A stretch of 13,304 nt of DNA from Acidobacteriota bacterium (lineage in GTDB: Bacteria > Acidobacteriota > Blastocatellia > Pyrinomonadales > Pyrinomonadaceae), in the NCBI GenBank assembly GCA_023436495.1, contig JAEZIT010000118.1, forward strand, positions 1-13,304. Direction: 5' to 3'. Position numbers and translations under genes: made by a program. Shown here piece by piece: positions 5,437 through 13,167 of the stretch. Each line of letters starts with the position of its first letter. The stretch's first letter is position 1. The notes under the pieces were generated by a model. The model was given only the letters and a program-made list of their open reading frames with translations, was not told where the DNA came from and ran no database searches.

Positions 5437-7343
5437 TCTTTTCCCTGCTCTTACAGATCGATTGGCAGAAATTCAAACCGGAGAATTTGTTCGGCGGCCA
5501 GGTGCTGGAGCGTACGCCTGCCGGTTTGACGATCATTTATATAATCGGGGTCGGAATTCTCCTCGGTTTCCTGGCACTTACCTTCTTCGACAACTTCAAA
5601 CGACCGAAATTCAACTTCGAACGCGGATTGCCGCGCGAAGTGACGAGAAAGCTTACACAGACGCTGACAAACCGCAGCCTGCGGATATGGCAGGTGCTGT
5701 TCGTCGTGCTGGCGTTCGCCGTCTTCGGATTTCAGGTGTACTGGACCTATTACGCAGGTGATACGAACGAACAGTTTCAGGCACTGAGCTATAAAGACCT
5801 GCGTACGCGCCGTACGACGGCAGCAAGCCTTCGCGGCTGGATGCTCGATCGCACCGGAAACCTGGGCAACGCGCTTGCCTACTATAAGGCAGACCGCAAC
5901 GGCGGCATCGAACGGGCTTTCGCTCTCGAACGCGAGATGGCCCACCTGCTCGGTACCGAGCGCGGAACGCCGGGGCTCGAACGCTCGCTGTACAGGCGAA
6001 ACGCGGACCCAATGCCGGAAGCCTGGGAAGTTCTGACGAAGATCAAACGCGTCGAAGACGAACAGAAGGATGTGAAGGTCACGATCGACCGCGACCTGCA
6101 GGCGTTCCTGGGCAAGTCGTTGCAGGGCAAAAAAGGCGCGATCGTCGTGTTGAACCCGCAAACCGGCGACGTGCTGGCGATGTATTCCAATCCGTCATTT
6201 AGCCTGACCGAGGCGGAGGACCTTGACGGTTACCTTGAGCTTGAAGGAAATAAACGAGATAAGCCGCTGCTGAACCGTGCTACCCGCGAGTTTTACGTAC
6301 CGGGATCGACGTTCAAAACATTTACCATGATCTCGGCTTTTCGCGCCGGAAAACACAATGCCGTTTTCGCGAGCTATCCGGGCGGATTCATCCCGTCTCG
6401 CGGATCACGGCCGATCGTCGATGCGACGCAGAAGCTCCAGCCCGACGGCAGCGTCACAGGCGTATGCGACGGCGGCTGCCAGGAAAAGGATATAACGTTT
6501 GCGTATAAGGTCTCGAGCAATCAGTATTTCGCTCAGCTCGCGATCGAACTCGGGCGCGAACGCCTGCGCGAGACAGCAAACGCATTCGGCATTGCCGCGG
6601 TCGACACGCCCACCGAGGCCTTGCTGCAGCGTTTCTTCCCGATCATCTGGAATGCGAGCAACGACGCGATCGCTAACGCACTCGCACCTCAGCAATCTAC
6701 GCTGGTTACAGGCAAGGACATTTCCTTATACGACATCGGGCTCGAAGGCATGGGACAGGGCTACGCCGGGCAAATGACGCCGTTTCAAATGGCGCTGATC
6801 GCGGCGGCTCCCGCGAACATGCAGGGCCAGCTAATGAAACCGAAGATCGAAGCGGACCAGCCGCCGCAGGCTTTTTCACAAGTGCTGACACCACAGCAGG
6901 CCGCCGCCGTCAGGAATATCATGTCCACCGTGACGGAAGAACCCGGCGGCACGGGCACCGTGATCTCTTCGAAATTGGCGGGTACGGGCATAAAGACCGG
7001 CGGAAAGACCGGCACGGCGGAAAAGCAGGCTCCCGTGTACGACGAAAAGACCGGAAAGCTGAAGACGGTCAAGCAGAAACGCCGGAACGCCAACGGCGAA
7101 TGGGTCGAATATGACGCCCCGGTTATGTACTTACGTACGGACAGTTGGTTTATAACGATCGCGCCGCTGGAAAAACCGCAGGTCGCTATTGCCGTCGTGG
7201 TCGAAGGCGGCGGATACGGCGCACGGACCGCGGCGCCCATCGCGGCGGACGTGATACTAAAAGCGAGAGAACTCGGGCTTTTGGGCGATCAGTATCGTCC
7301 GAAAGCGCAGGCTCCGGCCGCACCTGCAAGGAGGCGTCGATAG
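5433..7343 (+). CDS. Class B penicillin-binding protein (PbpA/PBP2-like peptidoglycan transpeptidase)
   Basis: A 636-residue wall-crosslinking transpeptidase. The three active-site motifs are present and in order: S-T-F-K with nucleophile Ser292 and Lys295, S-S-N at 361-363, and K-T-G-T at 525-528. Before them lies the PBP dimerisation-like region (about 125-225, with AASLRGWMLDRTGN). Unusually there are two hydrophobic N-terminal segments, about 32-52 and 86-106, where class B PBPs normally have one anchor. The segment between them is basic and probably cytosolic. Two cysteines (C345, C349, in VCDGGCQ) sit just before the SxN motif and may form a disulfide. The tail is basic and Pro/Ala-rich. 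The start overlaps the FhaA stop (ATGA). The stop abuts the RodA start (TAGATG). PbpA/PBP2 proteins work as a complex with RodA, which follows directly. Related to actinobacterial PbpA in content and context. Confidence 0.93.
   Translation: MIFSLLLQIDWQKFKPENLFGGQVLERTPAGLTIIYIIGVGILLGFLALTFFDNFKRPKFNFERGLPREVTRKLTQTLTNRSLRIWQVLFVVLAFAVFGFQVYWTYYAGDTNEQFQALSYKDLRTRRTTAASLRGWMLDRTGNLGNALAYYKADRNGGIERAFALEREMAHLLGTERGTPGLERSLYRRNADPMPEAWEVLTKIKRVEDEQKDVKVTIDRDLQAFLGKSLQGKKGAIVVLNPQTGDVLAMYSNPSFSLTEAEDLDGYLELEGNKRDKPLLNRATREFYVPGSTFKTFTMISAFRAGKHNAVFASYPGGFIPSRGSRPIVDATQKLQPDGSVTGVCDGGCQEKDITFAYKVSSNQYFAQLAIELGRERLRETANAFGIAAVDTPTEALLQRFFPIIWNASNDAIANALAPQQSTLVTGKDISLYDIGLEGMGQGYAGQMTPFQMALIAAAPANMQGQLMKPKIEADQPPQAFSQVLTPQQAAAVRNIMSTVTEEPGGTGTVISSKLAGTGIKTGGKTGTAEKQAPVYDEKTGKLKTVKQKRRNANGEWVEYDAPVMYLRTDSWFITIAPLEKPQVAIAVVVEGGGYGARTAAPIAADVILKARELGLLGDQYRPKAQAPAAPARRRR
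7328..7334 (+). promoter_or_regulatory. Strong ribosome binding site of the rodA-like gene
   Basis: AAGGAGG at 7328-7334, 9 bases before the ATG at 7344, lying within the last codons of the PBP gene. It supports the ATG that directly follows the PBP stop. Confidence 0.75.
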
Positions 7344-9017
7344 ATGAAGAATCGCACCTCGTCACATTTTTTCATCCTTGCTCTGATCGTCCTCGTGACG
7401 GCCATTTCGCATTATTCCATTCATTACGGAGCCCTAATACGCGGGTACGAGACCTCAAGCGTTACTGCTGTCAGGAATCTGTTACTGCTTTCCCTGCTTG
7501 CAGTTATACCAATATTCTTGAAGAAGTTTCTGAAGTTTCAGGGTAATTGGACACTGTACACGACGGCCGTACTTCTTTTTTCGGTCGGGCTGACGGTCCA
7601 ATACCGTCTTTTCAGTGATCCGGAATACGTATCACGTAGCGACAAGGCCGAGGCACGCCGCGAGAAGATCCGGACGATGCAGATGCATTATATCCAGGAG
7701 AACTATTCGGCCGATAAAAAGCAGATGATGGGCTTGCCGGCGACTCCGCCGACACCCGTTGATCTGTCCGCCGAAACTCCGCGGCCGTCGACCGAAACCG
7801 TGTCGGAGGTGCTGCTGTCGGGAAAGACGGTCAATCCGCTGCTCGGAATTATCGGCCTGATCGGGGCTTTCCTGCTTTTGAAACGCGACGATGTACTGGA
7901 ACTGCTGCAGCGCAACGGCTTTTTGATCGTGATCCTGACGCTAGGCCCGCTGTTTGTCGCGGCAATAACGTCGCGTGCAGGCAAATCGATCGGCAACATG
8001 ACGCCGTGGGAGCCTTCGAAGATTCCGTTTCTGATCGGATTCGCCGCTATTCTGGCGGTGTTGTATAAGAATCTCGCCCGTACGTATTGGGGGCTGCCGC
8101 GTGCAAAAGACGTCGTGCCGCTGGTATTTATGGCGGCCCTGCCTTTCGTACCGTTTTTTGTTCTGAAGGATTTTGGGCAAATGATGGTCTTCAGCGCCGT
8201 CTATGCCACGCTGTTCCTGATCGCGGTCCGTCGTTTTTCGCAGCGGTTCGTGCTGGTGGGCAGCGTTCTGCTGCTCGTTGGCGTCCTGGTGGTCGGAGCT
8301 TTACCCGAAAAGACGCAGGAGCGAATTCCTCTGCTTCCAACGCTTGCGCGTCCCGTAAAGACGATACTTCCCGACCGCATCCAGCAGCGTTTCCACCTTT
8401 GGCTGGACGGATTTAACCCGCCCGCGCCGGAAACCACATGGTGGAAATCGGATTTCGACGGTTATTACAAACGCCTGGTCGAACGCGATCCGGAACTGCC
8501 GCAGATGGTCGAGGCGGATCCCGACCTGATGCGCACCATAAACGTCGACGCATGGTTCGACATGCTTGCATTTCAACCCGCACAAGCGACGTTCGGGCTG
8601 GCTTCGGGCGGGACAACAGGTCGCGGATTAGGACTCGGGTATCCCGAACTTATCCCCGTAGCTGACTCCGATTACGTCTTCGCTGCCCTGGCGGAAGAAC
8701 TTGGACTTTTCGGCGGTTTATTGGTAACCTTTGCCCTGATAATATTTGTGAGTGCGGGCGTGCGCACGGCTTTAGATTCCCGTGACATGTTCAGCAAATT
8801 GTGCTCGATCGGCCTCGCCGCTTTTATCGGTTTTCAGGCGTTGGTCAACATCGGCGGCATCACCCGTGCACTTCCGATGACGGGTATAACGCTTCCCTTT
8901 GTCAGCCACGGCGGATTCAGCCTAATTACGAGTTTTGTAATGCTCGGAATGCTGATGGCGTTCTCGCACAGAAACGCAGTGGACCGCGCGGCAGCCGCAC
9001 CTCAAGCCATGCATTGA
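7344..9017 (+). CDS. rodA: RodA/FtsW family peptidoglycan glycosyltransferase (SEDS protein)
   Basis: A 557-residue polytopic membrane protein of the SEDS family, which polymerises lipid II into glycan strands together with a class B PBP. Family landmarks: VLKDFGQMMVF (273-283, matching the PDLGT motif of RodA), SGGTTGRGLG (421-430), DSDYVFAALAEELG (441-454) and the C-terminal signature NIGGITRALPMTGITLPFVSHGG (502-524). It is clearly longer than usual (about 370-470). One insertion of roughly 70 polar residues (about 92-162, charged then Pro/Thr-rich) lies between early membrane segments. A second, about 40-50 residues rich in W, D, E and P (about 358-410), lies in the large outer loop near the active site, between DGFNPP and QPAQATFG. 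Called RodA rather than FtsW because its partner gene upstream is PbpA/PBP2-like and the context matches the actinobacterial rodA-pbpA locus. The two are hard to separate by motif alone. Confidence 0.9.
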   Translation: MKNRTSSHFFILALIVLVTAISHYSIHYGALIRGYETSSVTAVRNLLLLSLLAVIPIFLKKFLKFQGNWTLYTTAVLLFSVGLTVQYRLFSDPEYVSRSDKAEARREKIRTMQMHYIQENYSADKKQMMGLPATPPTPVDLSAETPRPSTETVSEVLLSGKTVNPLLGIIGLIGAFLLLKRDDVLELLQRNGFLIVILTLGPLFVAAITSRAGKSIGNMTPWEPSKIPFLIGFAAILAVLYKNLARTYWGLPRAKDVVPLVFMAALPFVPFFVLKDFGQMMVFSAVYATLFLIAVRRFSQRFVLVGSVLLLVGVLVVGALPEKTQERIPLLPTLARPVKTILPDRIQQRFHLWLDGFNPPAPETTWWKSDFDGYYKRLVERDPELPQMVEADPDLMRTINVDAWFDMLAFQPAQATFGLASGGTTGRGLGLGYPELIPVADSDYVFAALAEELGLFGGLLVTFALIIFVSAGVRTALDSRDMFSKLCSIGLAAFIGFQALVNIGGITRALPMTGITLPFVSHGGFSLITSFVMLGMLMAFSHRNAVDRAAAAPQAMH

Positions 9018-9081
9018 TCTTATAAGGCTACTTCATTGCATCCAGAGGTTTTAACTCGGCGAACAAATAGCATTTATATTT

Positions 9082-10602
9082 ATGACGGAAAACAATTTTC
9101 ATCTCACATCGGCCGCTGTCAGCGACAGAGGATTGAGCGAAAAACGGCCTCAGAATGAGGATTCATACCTCGCGATCCAGCAAAATGGCATATTCGCGGT
9201 CGCCGACGGCGTAGGTGGAGCCCAGGCCGGTGATGTCGCATCGCAGATGGCGATGGAGATCTTAGGTGAAGCCTTCGCAAACCTCCCGGAAAGTGCTGAT
9301 GCCGAAGATGTTATGCGCATCGCGATCGAGCGCGCAAATTCCGCTATATTCCAAATGTCGAAGGAACTACCGCAGCTTTCGACAATGGCCACAACGGTCG
9401 TCGCTCTGCACATAAACGGAAATATCGCGACCATCGGACACGTCGGCGATTCGCGTCTTTACCGCCTCGACGGCGTGGGCAATCTTTATCGCGAGACCGA
9501 GGACCATTCCGTCGTCGCCGAAGAAGTGCGGGCAGGCCGAATGACCGCCGAACAGGCCGAGAATCATCCGAGCAGAAACATCATCAGCCGCGCACTGGGC
9601 GCCGAACCTTCCGTGGATGTCGATCTGAAAACCATCATGATCGAGCCGTATACGGCATTTCTGATCTGTTCGGACGGTATAACGCGGCATGTTGATGACG
9701 GCGAGATCCGAGACCTGCTCGCCTCCGGCATGGAACCCGCTGCGATCTGTGAGCGGCTGAAGGAACTCTGCTACGACCGCGGGGCCGAAGATAATTTGAC
9801 CGCCGTGATCGTCGATGTCGCCTCGGAAACGTCGCCGCGGCCTGCTTTGACGGACGTTGCTGCACCGGCCGCCATGTACGAAGGCGATGAAGATACAACG
9901 GTAGCGACCGCTCGCTCGCCGTTCGATGCACCGGCGGAAGTATCCGACGAAGAAGACACCGATGTCATTTCCGAACCTGCTCAAATCATTGAACCTGAAC
10001 CGCTTACGGCGGCAGCGTCTGCTCCGGCCAACGTATATCAGGAAGACCGTTCATTCGGAACGTCGTCGATGTATACCGAACCGCCCGAAACCACAGGCAG
10101 CGGAGCCGGCAAGATTCTCGGATTAGTGGGAATGCTTCTGCTTGGCGTGCTGATCGGCGGCGGCGTGATGTATTCGATGCGGCCCGAACCGGTTGTTCAA
10201 ACCGTGCCTGCACCGCAGATCACGGAGATGAAGACGAACAATCCTCCGCTGACCGCGTACGAGGAAAATCGCCGCAACGTCGACAAAAACCCCGGGGCGT
10301 ACCTTTCCGCGTCCGGAACCGAACCGCAGGACGCCGAAGATTTCTACCTTCGCGGGCGGGCAAACATGTTGACCGGCAAATATTGGGAAGCGAAAAGGGA
10401 TTTTCAGGAAGCGAAGAACCGCCTTGCCCAGGCCGATCCAATGAATTCGACCGTCCTGGCGACGGATATCGCTCTTGCAATTGCGGTAATAAACAGCGGC
10501 CCGGCACAGGAAGCCTTTGCACGCGACCTGAGTACGGCAGCGGCTCCGAATACCAGCGCAAACGCGAATGTTGCAGCGACGCCGGCACCGCCAGCTCAGT
10601 AG
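9082..10602 (+). CDS. Membrane-anchored PP2C-family Ser/Thr phosphatase with outer TPR-like tail
   Basis: A 506-residue phosphatase. Residues about 8-248 are a complete PP2C domain with its metal-binding acids: RPQNEDS (22-28), ADGVGG (41-46), TMATT (101-105), GHVGDSRLYRL (119-129), CSDGITRHV (196-204) and AEDNLTAVIVD (236-245). A long acidic, Pro/Ala-rich linker (250-340) follows, with DEDTTVATARSPF (269-281). One membrane helix lies at about 345-364. Outside the membrane, residues about 418-450 (AEDFYLRGRANML-TGKYWEAKRDFQEA) resemble one TPR hairpin before a low-complexity end. This layout matches PstP (PP2C, linker, membrane helix), but PstP has no such tail. It should remove phosphates added by the kinase encoded at 2714-4261. 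A 64-base gap separates it from rodA. No clear ribosome binding site or terminator is seen there, so co-transcription is likely. Confidence 0.92.
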   Translation: MTENNFHLTSAAVSDRGLSEKRPQNEDSYLAIQQNGIFAVADGVGGAQAGDVASQMAMEILGEAFANLPESADAEDVMRIAIERANSAIFQMSKELPQLSTMATTVVALHINGNIATIGHVGDSRLYRLDGVGNLYRETEDHSVVAEEVRAGRMTAEQAENHPSRNIISRALGAEPSVDVDLKTIMIEPYTAFLICSDGITRHVDDGEIRDLLASGMEPAAICERLKELCYDRGAEDNLTAVIVDVASETSPRPALTDVAAPAAMYEGDEDTTVATARSPFDAPAEVSDEEDTDVISEPAQIIEPEPLTAAASAPANVYQEDRSFGTSSMYTEPPETTGSGAGKILGLVGMLLLGVLIGGGVMYSMRPEPVVQTVPAPQITEMKTNNPPLTAYEENRRNVDKNPGAYLSASGTEPQDAEDFYLRGRANMLTGKYWEAKRDFQEAKNRLAQADPMNSTVLATDIALAIAVINSGPAQEAFARDLSTAAAPNTSANANVAATPAPPAQ

Positions 10603-10605
10603 CCG

Positions 10606-11430
10606 CTATTTTCCGGCATCCGCTTGTCGTTTTGCCTCAAAAAGCAAAATTCCGGAGGAAACGGCAAGGTTCAGGCTCTCTACGCCGTTTTCCATCGGAA
10701 TATAGGTGATCTCATCCACTAACTTAAGCGTCTCTGCATCGAGCCCGTGGGCTTCCGAACCAAATATCAAAAGCCGCGGCCGCGTCCAGTCGATCGATGT
10801 ATAGGATGTCTCCGCCGAAATGTCCGCAGCGGTTATGAGCATTCCCTGCTTGCGCGCCCATTCGAATGCGGCCGCACGCTCGGCCTTTTCCCATATAGGC
10901 AGCCGTAGATTCGCACCCATCGCCGCCCGCAAAGCCTTTGGAGAGAACACATCCGCCGATCCCTGCGTCGTGATCACGCCCGAAACGCCCGCCGCTTCCG
11001 CCGTCCGAAAGATCGCCCCGAGGTTCGATGGGTTATTGACCTCATGCAGCAGCAGTGTGATCCCGGCTCGCCGCACACGGCCCTCAAACTCGGTCTGCGT
11101 CGCCGCTGGCCGGCCGCATATCAGCACGATGCCCTGCGCTTCGCTGGTGTCCGCGATCGAATCGAAAATGCTGTCTGCGACCTCCGTTGCGTCCGCAGAT
11201 CTCAGCGAATCGAGAATCTCACGAACGCGCGGATTTGCCATCGCCCTGGATGAAACGAACGCCTCGCGGACGGTGATTCGAGCACGCAGGGCCTCTTCCG
11301 AAAGTCGCACACCTTCGACAAAGATCCATCCGCCCTCCTTTCCGTCGCGGACACGTCGGGCGAATTTCAATTTCTCGTTTGCGCGGCTTGTGATCAAGGG
11401 AATCTGTCGCATCTTCATTATTTCTAGCAT
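10606..11430 (-). CDS. TrmH/SpoU family RNA 2'-O-methyltransferase
   Basis: A 274-residue enzyme with an N-terminal substrate-binding region (about 10-110, including GWIFVEGVRLSEEAL) and a C-terminal SPOUT (trefoil-knot) methyltransferase domain. The three SpoU motifs are clear: NNPSNLGAIFRTAEAAG (132-148), LLIFGSEAHGLD (220-231) and IPMENGVESLNLAVSSGILL (244-263). Such proteins transfer methyl from SAM to a ribose 2'-OH of rRNA or tRNA. The arrangement is like RlmB/TsnR-type rRNA enzymes, but the target base cannot be read from the sequence. Three start codons are possible (ATG at 11430, 11418 and 11412). The outermost is given, with only a weak GGATAA upstream. Its stop is 3 bases from the stop of the convergent PP2C gene, so it is a separate transcription unit unrelated to the wall cluster. 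Confidence 0.9.
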   Translation of the reverse strand: MLEIMKMRQIPLITSRANEKLKFARRVRDGKEGGWIFVEGVRLSEEALRARITVREAFVSSRAMANPRVREILDSLRSADATEVADSIFDSIADTSEAQGIVLICGRPAATQTEFEGRVRRAGITLLLHEVNNPSNLGAIFRTAEAAGVSGVITTQGSADVFSPKALRAAMGANLRLPIWEKAERAAAFEWARKQGMLITAADISAETSYTSIDWTRPRLLIFGSEAHGLDAETLKLVDEITYIPMENGVESLNLAVSSGILLFEAKRQADAGK

Positions 11431-11456
11431 TTATCCCGCGTTTTGAAAAACTCAGG

Positions 11457-11500
11457 GCTTGGCGTTCCGAAAAGGATCATTTCACGCAAAGACGCCAAGC
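11457..11500. repeat. Inverted repeat GCTTGGCGT / ACGCCAAGC between divergent genes
   Basis: GCTTGGCGT at 11457-11465 and its exact complement ACGCCAAGC at 11492-11500 enclose 26 bases, giving a 9-bp perfect stem. It lies in the 134-base gap between the methyltransferase and carboxylase genes, with no T-run behind it on either side. It could be an operator or part of a dispersed repeat. Confidence 0.4.
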
Positions 11501-11508
11501 ACGCAAAG
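11484..11508 (+). repeat. Short tandem repeat of an ACGCAAAG-type unit
   Basis: Three head-to-tail units: ACGCAAAG (11484-11491), ACGCCAAGC (11492-11500) and ACGCAAAG (11501-11508). The middle unit doubles as the right arm of the inverted repeat beginning at 11457. Degenerate 'cacgcaaagacgcaaag' strings are, from memory, widespread in intergenic regions of environmental bacterial genomes. This looks like one such copy. Confidence 0.5.
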
Positions 11509-11564
11509 AATTGCCGAATATAGTTATGGTAAACTTATCGCGTATGCACCCTGAATCGAGAATT

Positions 11565-13100
11565 ATGAACAAGCTCGAAATACTTCGAGACCGCTCCCGT
11601 CAGGCCGAACAAGGCGGCGGCGAGGCACGTTTGGAAAAACAAAAGGCTTCCGGGAAAATGACCGCGCGCGAGCGGATCGAATTTTTTCTGGACGAAGGCA
11701 GTTTCGAAGAATTAGATAAATTCGTCGTTCACCGATCGGCGGACTTCGGATTGGACAAACAAAAATATCCCGGCGACGGCGTCGTGACCGGGCACGGCCT
11801 TGTCGACGGCCGCGAAGTTTTCATTTTCGCACAGGATTTTACGGTGTTTGGCGGATCGCTGTCGGAAACCCACGCGCAAAAGATCTGCAAGATCATGGAC
11901 TTGGCGATGAAGACCGGTGCGCCGGTTATAGGCCTGAACGATTCCGGCGGCGCCCGCATTCAGGAAGGCGTCGTCAGCCTCGGCGGTTATGCCGATATCT
12001 TTCTTCGCAACACGCTAGCCAGCGGCGTCATCCCGCAGATCAGCTGCATTCTCGGCCCGTGCGCGGGCGGCGCGGTCTATTCCCCGGCGATCACCGATTT
12101 TAACGTGATGGTGAAGGACACGTCCTATATGTTCATCACCGGGCCGGATGTTATTAAGACCGTCACGCACGAGGACGTGACCAAGGAAACGCTCGGCGGC
12201 GCCATGACGCATAATTCCAAGTCGGGCGTTGCTCATTTTGCGGCGGATTCCGACGAACACGCCCTGCAATTGACCCGCGAACTGCTGTCGTTCATGCCGT
12301 CGAACAACGCCGAGATCCCGCCGTTCGTTGAAACGGCCGACCCGGCGGACCGCGAAGACGAATCGCTCAACGCGGTCGTCCCGGAATCTTCGAATCAGCC
12401 CTACGACATCCGCGACATCATACATAAGGTCGTCGACGACGGGTATTTTTTCGAGGTCCAGGAGCATTTTGCACCGAATATCGTTATCGGGTTTGCCCGA
12501 TTAGGCGGATTTTCCGTCGGCATCGTCGCCAACCAGCCCGCGTTTCTAGCGGGCGTGCTCGACATTGACGCTTCGGTAAAGGCCGCTCGGTTCGTACGCT
12601 TTTGCGATTGTTTCAACATCCCGCTGATCACGTTCGAAGACGTTCCCGGATTTCTGCCGGGCGTGAATCAGGAACATTTCGGCATCATCCGCCATGGCGC
12701 AAAATTGCTATTTGCTTTCGCCGAAGCCACCGTGCCGAAAATAACCGTCATCACACGCAAAGCATACGGCGGAGCCTATTGCGTCATGGCTTCAAAACAC
12801 ATCCGGACCGACATTAATTTTGCGTACCCGACCGCCGAGATCGCCGTGATGGGAGCGGAAGGCGCCGTCGGCGTGCTCTATCGCAAAGAGATCGCCGAAC
12901 ATGACGAGGAATACCGGCGCGGGAAGGTCGCCGAATTCCAGGACAAATTCGCAAACCCGTACGTCGCCGCCGAACGCGGATTCATCGATGAGATAATCGA
13001 ACCAAAACAGACGCGGCCAAAGCTGATACGCGCGCTTTCGCTGCTGCAAAACAAACGGGACAGCAATCCGCCGAAAAAGCACGGGAATATTCCGCTTTAA
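11565..13100 (+). CDS. Acyl-CoA carboxylase beta (carboxyltransferase) subunit, propionyl-CoA carboxylase type
   Basis: A 511-residue carboxyltransferase that moves CO2 from biotin to an acyl-CoA, working with a separate biotin carboxylase/carrier subunit not encoded here. The N-terminus MNKLEILRDRSRQAEQGGGE followed by KMTARERIEFFLDEGSFEELD is typical of PccB-like proteins. The first crotonase-fold half shows LNDSGGARIQEGV and GPCAGGAVYSPAITDF. The second shows DVPGFLPGVNQEH, RKAYGGAY and YPTAEIAVMGAEGAVGVLYR. At the position after GGAY, where classical propionyl-CoA carboxylases have Asp and which affects acyl-chain choice, it has Cys406, so the substrate is left open. I chose ATG 11565 because family homology begins there. 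The frame also opens at TTG 11511, ATG 11526 and ATG 11544. It ends just before a strong hairpin. Confidence 0.93.
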   Translation: MNKLEILRDRSRQAEQGGGEARLEKQKASGKMTARERIEFFLDEGSFEELDKFVVHRSADFGLDKQKYPGDGVVTGHGLVDGREVFIFAQDFTVFGGSLSETHAQKICKIMDLAMKTGAPVIGLNDSGGARIQEGVVSLGGYADIFLRNTLASGVIPQISCILGPCAGGAVYSPAITDFNVMVKDTSYMFITGPDVIKTVTHEDVTKETLGGAMTHNSKSGVAHFAADSDEHALQLTRELLSFMPSNNAEIPPFVETADPADREDESLNAVVPESSNQPYDIRDIIHKVVDDGYFFEVQEHFAPNIVIGFARLGGFSVGIVANQPAFLAGVLDIDASVKAARFVRFCDCFNIPLITFEDVPGFLPGVNQEHFGIIRHGAKLLFAFAEATVPKITVITRKAYGGAYCVMASKHIRTDINFAYPTAEIAVMGAEGAVGVLYRKEIAEHDEEYRRGKVAEFQDKFANPYVAAERGFIDEIIEPKQTRPKLIRALSLLQNKRDSNPPKKHGNIPL

Positions 13101-13108
13101 GGCAATAC

Positions 13109-13136
13109 TTTAGGTGTCGCGGCGCCGACACCTAAA
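13109..13136 (+). terminator. Hairpin downstream of the carboxylase gene, possible terminator
   Basis: TTTAGGTGTCG (13109-13119), a six-base loop CGGCGC, and the exact complement CGACACCTAAA (13126-13136) give an 11-bp perfect stem 8 bases after the carboxylase stop. A run of six T lies at 13150-13155, 13 bases beyond the stem instead of directly after it. That is atypical for a rho-independent terminator, so a regulatory or mRNA-protecting hairpin is an alternative. Confidence 0.55.
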
Positions 13137-13167
13137 CCATAACTTTAACTTTTTTCGCGATATTGTA

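Noticed and set aside
9018..9081. Possible separate promoter or terminator between rodA and the PP2C gene
   Set aside because: TTGCAT at 9036 has no -10 box at a usable distance, and no hairpin is present. I see nothing firm here.
11511..11564. N-terminal extension of the carboxylase beta subunit from TTG 11511
   Set aside because: The family begins at about MNKLEILR, and the extension has no ribosome binding site and overlaps the end of the tandem repeat region. ATG 11565 is preferred.
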